From the NCBI GenBank assembly GCA_943323705.2, contig CALPIT020000085.1, forward strand, positions 1 through 9,441: a stretch of 9,441 bases of DNA, written 5' to 3'. Of this stretch, positions 5,592-9,441 are shown one piece after another. The notes under the pieces are model-generated. The model searched no databases and was not told where the DNA came from. It worked only from the letters and a program-made list of their open reading frames with translations. Position numbers and translations under genes: made by a program. The stretch's first letter is position 1, and each line of letters opens with the position of its first letter. The stretch is from Streptomyces griseus. Its GTDB lineage: Bacteria > Bacteroidota > Bacteroidia > Chitinophagales > Chitinophagaceae.

Positions 5592-6425
5592 TTATTTGTA
5601 TTCGTAAATAATTTTCCCCATCAGCATTCCATTTCTATCAAAGATTCTTTCTTTTACTTTTAAGTGATTTTCATAATCATATTTCCAAACAGTAAAATTG
5701 TCTTTACCATCTTCTGTTGTGGTCATTTCAGATATTTTGCCTTCCTCGTTGTATTCGAAAACATAGTCGGCAACTAACCTTTGTTTGAATTCATTGGTGT
5801 GCACAACATCTGTTAGTCTTTTGGATTCATCGAAATAATAATAGTATTTGCTGCCGTTTTTAGTTTCTTTTTCAATGCCGACATTGTTGTTTTCGTCTGG
5901 AGAAAATAAAATAACAATGGTGTCTGATTGGTTTTTGATTCTCAGCATGCTAACCGGAAAGCCTTCTTCATTGTATTGATAAACATGCACCTCTGTCATT
6001 TCATTTACAAAATCATCATCTGTGGATTTAGAATAGGATAATGTACTAGAAAGTCGATTGTTATTGTCATAAAAGAATTCATTTCTAGAAACAACGATTT
6101 CAGAACTATCATAAGTTTTAATCAATAAGCCTTGTTTGTTGAAAAAAGATTCCATCAGTGACTTGCCTTGATTGCCGGTTCTTGTATACAATGAAGATTT
6201 TCTAAAGTCTTTTGAGATTTTCTTTTCACAGAAAAAGTCCTCGCTTTCTTCTCCGTTAGGTTCTAAACTTTTGATTTTTATATTTTTGATTCCAGCTTTT
6301 TTATAAGATGCCATTTCTTCATTAGCCTGTGCCACACTGATCAAATCTCTGTAGTAGAATTGGGCAAATATTTCATGGCCAAAACAAATGGATAAAATGA
6401 GCAGTGAAAAGTATTTTGTTTTCAT
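5592..6425 (-). CDS. Secreted protein of unknown function with YxYN repeats
   Basis: I do not recognise a named family. The 277-residue product has a clear signal peptide (about 1-21, cleavage at IFA-QF), then a mature start FYYRDLISVAQANEEM that resembles Bacteroidetes secreted proteins of unknown function. From about residue 115 it consists of loose repeats of the form aromatic-x-Y-(N/D)-x-x-(G/N)-(K/R)-hydrophobic: FFYDNNNRL at 117-125, YQYNEEGFPV at 149-158, YYFDESKRL at 196-204, FEYNEEGKI at 223-231 and WKYDYENHL at 247-255, with a final half-repeat IYEYK. The spacing of about 25-45 residues suggests beta-hairpins like those of YD/RHS-type repeats, without the toxin or shell features of true RHS proteins. 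There is no lipobox and no sorting domain. It is monocistronic, convergent with the RlpA-like gene and divergent from mazG. Confidence 0.75.
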   Translation of the reverse strand: MKTKYFSLLILSICFGHEIFAQFYYRDLISVAQANEEMASYKKAGIKNIKIKSLEPNGEESEDFFCEKKISKDFRKSSLYTRTGNQGKSLMESFFNKQGLLIKTYDSSEIVVSRNEFFYDNNNRLSSTLSYSKSTDDDFVNEMTEVHVYQYNEEGFPVSMLRIKNQSDTIVILFSPDENNNVGIEKETKNGSKYYYYFDESKRLTDVVHTNEFKQRLVADYVFEYNEEGKISEMTTTEDGKDNFTVWKYDYENHLKVKERIFDRNGMLMGKIIYEYK

Positions 6426-6449
6426 TCGTAAATTATTAAGCTAACTTTT

Positions 6450-6457
6450 GAAAGATA
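6450..6457 (-). promoter_or_regulatory. Weak -7-like box for the YxYN-repeat gene
   Basis: The minus strand reads TATCTTTC, one base off the TAnnTTTG consensus. It is placed to give a leader of about 20 bases before the ATG at 6425. A TTG on the same strand (6475-6473) lies 15 bases upstream, slightly too close for a -33 element. This is suggestive only. Confidence 0.2.
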
Positions 6458-6518
6458 TTAAAAAAGGCTTTGCAACTTAAGCATAAACTTTGTTATTTTT
6501 ATAAATTATCTATAAAAA

Positions 6519-6539
6519 CTCATCCAAAACAGGAATGAG
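6519..6539. repeat. Bulged hairpin in the spacer before mazG
   Basis: CTCATCC at 6519-6525 can pair with GGAATGAG at 6532-6539 around a six-base AAAACA loop, with one unpaired A. It lies about 95 bases before the mazG start, in the 208-base divergent spacer. No forward gene ends nearby and no T-run follows directly, so it is not an obvious terminator. If mazG is transcribed from the -7-like TAAACTTTG at 6484-6492, which has one extra base in its gap, the hairpin would fall in the leader. Confidence 0.3.
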
Positions 6540-6633
6540 AAATTGTTTTCCGACCCAAACAAATTGCAGATTAAAAAGATTTTTTATTGGAAGCGATTTA
6601 TTGTGATTAAACAATCAGCAAAAAAACTGAAAA

Positions 6634-7401
6634 ATGAATGAGAATGCAACAGCCTTTTTAAGACTGGTTACCATAATGGATGAGCTTCGTGAGAAATGTC
6701 CATGGGATAAAAAACAAACAATACAATCATTAAGGCAACTTACGATTGAAGAAACTTATGAACTTGCAGATGCTATTTCAGAAAGTAATTGGCAAGACAT
6801 AAAAGAAGAACTCGGAGATATATTACTGCATATTATTTTCTATGCAAAAATTGGACAAGAGCAACATGCATTTGAATTGAATGAGGTGATTAATGGGGTT
6901 TGCGAAAAATTAATCAATAGACATCCTCATATTTATGGTGATGTGAAAGTAGAGAATGAAGATGAGGTAAAACAGAATTGGGAAAAATTAAAACTCAAAG
7001 AAGGTAAAAAATCAGTTTTGGCTGGAGTGCCAAAATCTTTACCATCAATGGTTAAAGCCATGCGGCTTCAGGAAAAATCAAAACAAGTTGGTTTTGAATG
7101 GGAAAACAGACAACAGGTTTGGGAAAAAGTTAAGGAGGAGATCAATGAATTGGAAACGGCTGTAAACGCAGGCGATATTGATCATATAGAAGATGAAATG
7201 GGAGATGTGTTTTTTTCTTTGGTTAATTACAGTAGGTTTATTCATGTGGATGCAGAGAACGCTTTAGAAAGAACCAATAAAAAATTCATCAATAGGTTTA
7301 ATGCCATGGAAGTGATGGCTGCCGCAGAAAATAAAATGCTGCATGATATGACACTAGAAGAAATGGATCGACTATGGAACCAGGCCAAACAACAAAAATA
7401 A
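6634..7401 (+). CDS. mazG: Nucleoside triphosphate pyrophosphohydrolase MazG
   Basis: MazG hydrolyses (d)NTPs to the monophosphate and pyrophosphate, cleaning damaged nucleotides from the pool and, in E. coli, influencing ppGpp levels in starvation. At 255 residues it is the full-length, two-domain form (E. coli 263). The N-terminal domain has CPWDKKQT at 22-29, the magnesium-binding EETYE at 39-43 and EELGD at 58-62. NRHPHIYGDV at 95-104 and LAGVPKSLPSMVKAMRLQEK lead into the C-terminal domain, which has EEINE at 168-172, EDEMGD at 186-191 and KKFINRF at 216-222. Both sets of acidic metal ligands are kept, so both domains may be active, though in E. coli only the C-terminal one is catalytic. 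The start follows an A-rich leader (GCAAAAAAACTGAAAA). The putative sensor kinase gene begins 10 bases after its stop, suggesting co-transcription. Confidence 0.96.
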   Translation: MNENATAFLRLVTIMDELREKCPWDKKQTIQSLRQLTIEETYELADAISESNWQDIKEELGDILLHIIFYAKIGQEQHAFELNEVINGVCEKLINRHPHIYGDVKVENEDEVKQNWEKLKLKEGKKSVLAGVPKSLPSMVKAMRLQEKSKQVGFEWENRQQVWEKVKEEINELETAVNAGDIDHIEDEMGDVFFSLVNYSRFIHVDAENALERTNKKFINRFNAMEVMAAAENKMLHDMTLEEMDRLWNQAKQQK

Positions 7402-7411
7402 ATCAGCTAAT

Positions 7412-9441
7412 TTGGAAAACTTATTATCGCCCATTCGGTTTCTTTACAAATATATTTACCTGCTGATCATTGCAGCATGGTTGATTACCATTTCATTTGT
7501 AATTGATAATTATTGGTCTGCCAGCTCTTCACTAACAACAGTACAGCGAAAAATCCATTCTTATATTCACAACCGTGAACAAGATTTTAAACTGCTAGTG
7601 AATGACACGGTAAACCTGGAGAAGATTGTTAATCAAGAAGTCGATGAAAAGTTTTTGGAATCAATAACCAAAAAAGATTATTTCATTTTCTTTTATTCAG
7701 TATCTGATACGTCATCAGACAAGCTAATTTGTTGGAATACACAAAAAGTATTGCCCTTGCCTTTCATGTTATATAACAATGAAAAAAATGGGTTTGTGAA
7801 ATTGGATAATGGTTACTACGTATGGGATCGGATTGAAAAGGGTAAATTGAAATGTGTAGAATTGATTCCTGTAAAATGGGACTACTTTATAGAAAATGAA
7901 TACCTGCAAAATAAATTTGCAGTAGATGAATCGATATCGCTTAACTATGATTTAACCGATAAACCCAAGAATGCATTATTAATAAAAGATCTTGAAGAGA
8001 ATGAATTGTTTTATGTTTATGAAAAACGTTCTGCAGTTGTTCAACATAGTAATACATTCGCAGTTTATTTACAAATCATTGCCTTTTTTTTAATTTTCTA
8101 TTTTATTCATCTTTTGGCTACTTTTTATTCCAGAAATAAAAATTTAGCTATAGGTGTATTGACATTGTTTGTGCTGGTTTTTGCATTAAGACTTTGGAGC
8201 TATGCTCAATCTTTTCCATTTCATTTCAGGCAATTTGAAGTTTTTGACCCAACGGTTTATGGAAATGGGATTATCCTTCGTTCGCTTGGCGATTTATTTA
8301 TTAATACTTCGTTGGTCATATGGTTAGTTTTGTTTTTAAGAGCTAGGCTCCTGGAAATCGGGTATGAACTGAAACCTAAATCAGCAGTTGCCCGCATTTT
8401 ATTTTTGATTGGATTTTCTTTTGTTATTATTCTTGCTACTTTCTTGTATAGCAATGTCATAAGATCGCTGATTGTTGATTCGCAGATTTCTTTTGATGTG
8501 ATTAATTTTTTCACGTTAAATTATTTTAGTGTAGTTGGTTTTATAGAATTGTGTTTACTGTCTATCAGTTACTATTTTATTTGCCACACGATTTTAAATA
8601 TCATCAAGCCTTGTTATTATAAAAACATTTTTTTGTTACTAATCTGCAATGCGGTAATCTCATTGCTTTTGCTAAGTTTGAATGTAGGAAATATAAAAGG
8701 TGGATTTGAAATTTATGTGTTGATTTGGTTGGTTGTTTTTTTACTGTTGTTACACACATCGATATCAGATTTTTTAACTACAAAAATTGCTTCATCAAAA
8801 CTTGTATTTTGGCTGGTGTTTTTTTCTATTTCTGTAAGCATGGTCATCTTAACTGAAAATAGAAAAAAGGAATTTGAAAGCCGCAGACACTATGCTGAAA
8901 TTCTTGCCTTAAAATCTGACCCAGCCAATGAAACCTTAATTCATTCTATGCTGCTGGATTTCAGAGATGAATTTTTGACGACAAATTTCAATAGGCTCGC
9001 ATCTCCTGTTTCTAGCATCGCGTTAAAAGATAGTTTAATCAACAGCAATACCACGGGTTATACCAATAAATATGACACCCATTTATATGCTTATAAGGCA
9101 GACGAAACTCCACTTTTCAATGAAGACGCTGTAACATTCAAAGATTTAAATTCGATTTTATTATCACAGGCAAAACCAACAAATGTTCCCGGACTTTTTT
9201 ATTTTGACCAGTCATTTGATCTCTTTAGTTACATCAGTAAAAAAGAAATAAAAGACTCATTGGGAAATGCGTTGGGATCTTTGTTCATCATTACCTCTCC
9301 AAAGCAACAAAGAAAGGATGCCTTGTATCCTGAATTGTTTACCAAAGGGAAGTTGAATTCAATTGAAAACTCTTCTGCTTATGCATTTGCGTTATATCAT
9401 GATTGGAAGCTGATTAGTAGTCATAATGATTATCCCTTTCC
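7412..9441 (+). CDS. Sensor histidine kinase, N-terminal membrane and sensor part (partial)
   Basis: One frame stays open from 7358 to the window end. No ATG occurs in it for the first 110 or so codons, and the TTG at 7412, 10 bases after mazG, fits best because it places a membrane helix at about residues 14-31. The visible 676 residues hold that helix, an extracytoplasmic domain (about 32-215), eight more likely helices (about 217-239, 245-262, 295-311, 329-348, 371-395, 406-425, 434-450 and 464-482) and a second extracytoplasmic region from 483. The loop FEVFDPTVYGNG...RSLGDLFIN (about 272-298) and the segment YAFALYHDWKLISSHNDYPF at 657-676 are like those I know from large Bacteroidetes sensor kinases, which then carry HAMP, HisKA and HATPase domains. 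Those kinase domains would lie beyond the window, so the kinase call is inferred. The ligand is unknown. Confidence 0.72.
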   Translation, partial: MENLLSPIRFLYKYIYLLIIAAWLITISFVIDNYWSASSSLTTVQRKIHSYIHNREQDFKLLVNDTVNLEKIVNQEVDEKFLESITKKDYFIFFYSVSDTSSDKLICWNTQKVLPLPFMLYNNEKNGFVKLDNGYYVWDRIEKGKLKCVELIPVKWDYFIENEYLQNKFAVDESISLNYDLTDKPKNALLIKDLEENELFYVYEKRSAVVQHSNTFAVYLQIIAFFLIFYFIHLLATFYSRNKNLAIGVLTLFVLVFALRLWSYAQSFPFHFRQFEVFDPTVYGNGIILRSLGDLFINTSLVIWLVLFLRARLLEIGYELKPKSAVARILFLIGFSFVIILATFLYSNVIRSLIVDSQISFDVINFFTLNYFSVVGFIELCLLSISYYFICHTILNIIKPCYYKNIFLLLICNAVISLLLLSLNVGNIKGGFEIYVLIWLVVFLLLLHTSISDFLTTKIASSKLVFWLVFFSISVSMVILTENRKKEFESRRHYAEILALKSDPANETLIHSMLLDFRDEFLTTNFNRLASPVSSIALKDSLINSNTTGYTNKYDTHLYAYKADETPLFNEDAVTFKDLNSILLSQAKPTNVPGLFYFDQSFDLFSYISKKEIKDSLGNALGSLFIITSPKQQRKDALYPELFTKGKLNSIENSSAYAFALYHDWKLISSHNDYPF

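Noticed and set aside
5592..5611. Bidirectional terminator between the convergent RlpA-like and YxYN-repeat genes
   Set aside because: TTATTT/AAATAA forms only a six-pair A-T stem plus wobbles, inside the coding end of the minus-strand gene; too weak to call.
8257..8514. An 85-codon minus-strand frame
   Set aside because: It lies wholly inside the long membrane-sensor gene read on the other strand and has no family features.
1..9441. Prophage, insertion sequence, toxin-antitoxin or defence island
   Set aside because: No transposase, integrase, phage, restriction or toxin-like gene is seen; mazG here is the full-length housekeeping form and not a phage-type short MazG.

Overview
The window looks like a chromosomal, housekeeping-type stretch from a member of the Bacteroidetes, most likely Chitinophagaceae or a close relative. 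The reasons are the AT-rich sequence, start codons without Shine-Dalgarno sites but with A-rich leaders, TAnnTTTG-type -7 promoter boxes (for example at 50-57), and the gene families: a lipid A gene (so an outer membrane), a YcbB-type L,D-transpeptidase with a lipobox, an RlpA-like protein with a TAAC motif, a short-repeat secreted protein and a multi-membrane sensor kinase. The lineage is inferred from style and families, not from a marker gene.

Layout. Bases 2-52 may be the last codons of an upstream gene. A LOG/TIGR00730 family gene follows (75-797, +). Bases 798-1045 hold a weak hairpin and a striking 17-unit heptanucleotide tandem array (840-958). Next come two tiny membrane-protein genes on the + strand (1046-1282 and 1322-1489). 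The second nearly touches the end of a minus-strand pair: a VanX-type D-Ala-D-Ala dipeptidase gene (2604-3338) followed after 3 bases by lpxB (1491-2600). Divergent from this pair, across a spacer of only 47 bases, is a + strand pair: an L,D-transpeptidase lipoprotein (3386-5086) and a secreted RlpA-like double-psi beta-barrel protein (5092-5586). A secreted protein of unknown function with YxYN-x-x-G-K repeats converges on it (5592-6425, -). After a 208-base divergent spacer come mazG (6634-7401, +) and, 10 bases later, a gene starting with TTG that runs off the window. That last gene encodes the sensory and membrane half of what is probably a large sensor histidine kinase (7412-9441).

How the genes fit together. 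The middle of the window (1491-5586) is a cell-envelope block. It holds lipid A synthesis (LpxB), removal of D-Ala-D-Ala (dipeptidase), 3-3 cross-linking or protein anchoring on peptidoglycan (L,D-transpeptidase) and an RlpA-like wall protein. MazG is nucleotide-pool housekeeping, and the LOG protein is probably a nucleoside-monophosphate phosphoribohydrolase. I see no mobile element, CRISPR array, tRNA, rRNA or obvious defence system. The items most worth a second look are the alternating heptamer array, the dipeptidase/L,D-transpeptidase/RlpA grouping, the Cys-for-His change in the RlpA-like domain, and the long open frame from 7412 to the window end, which begins with TTG.
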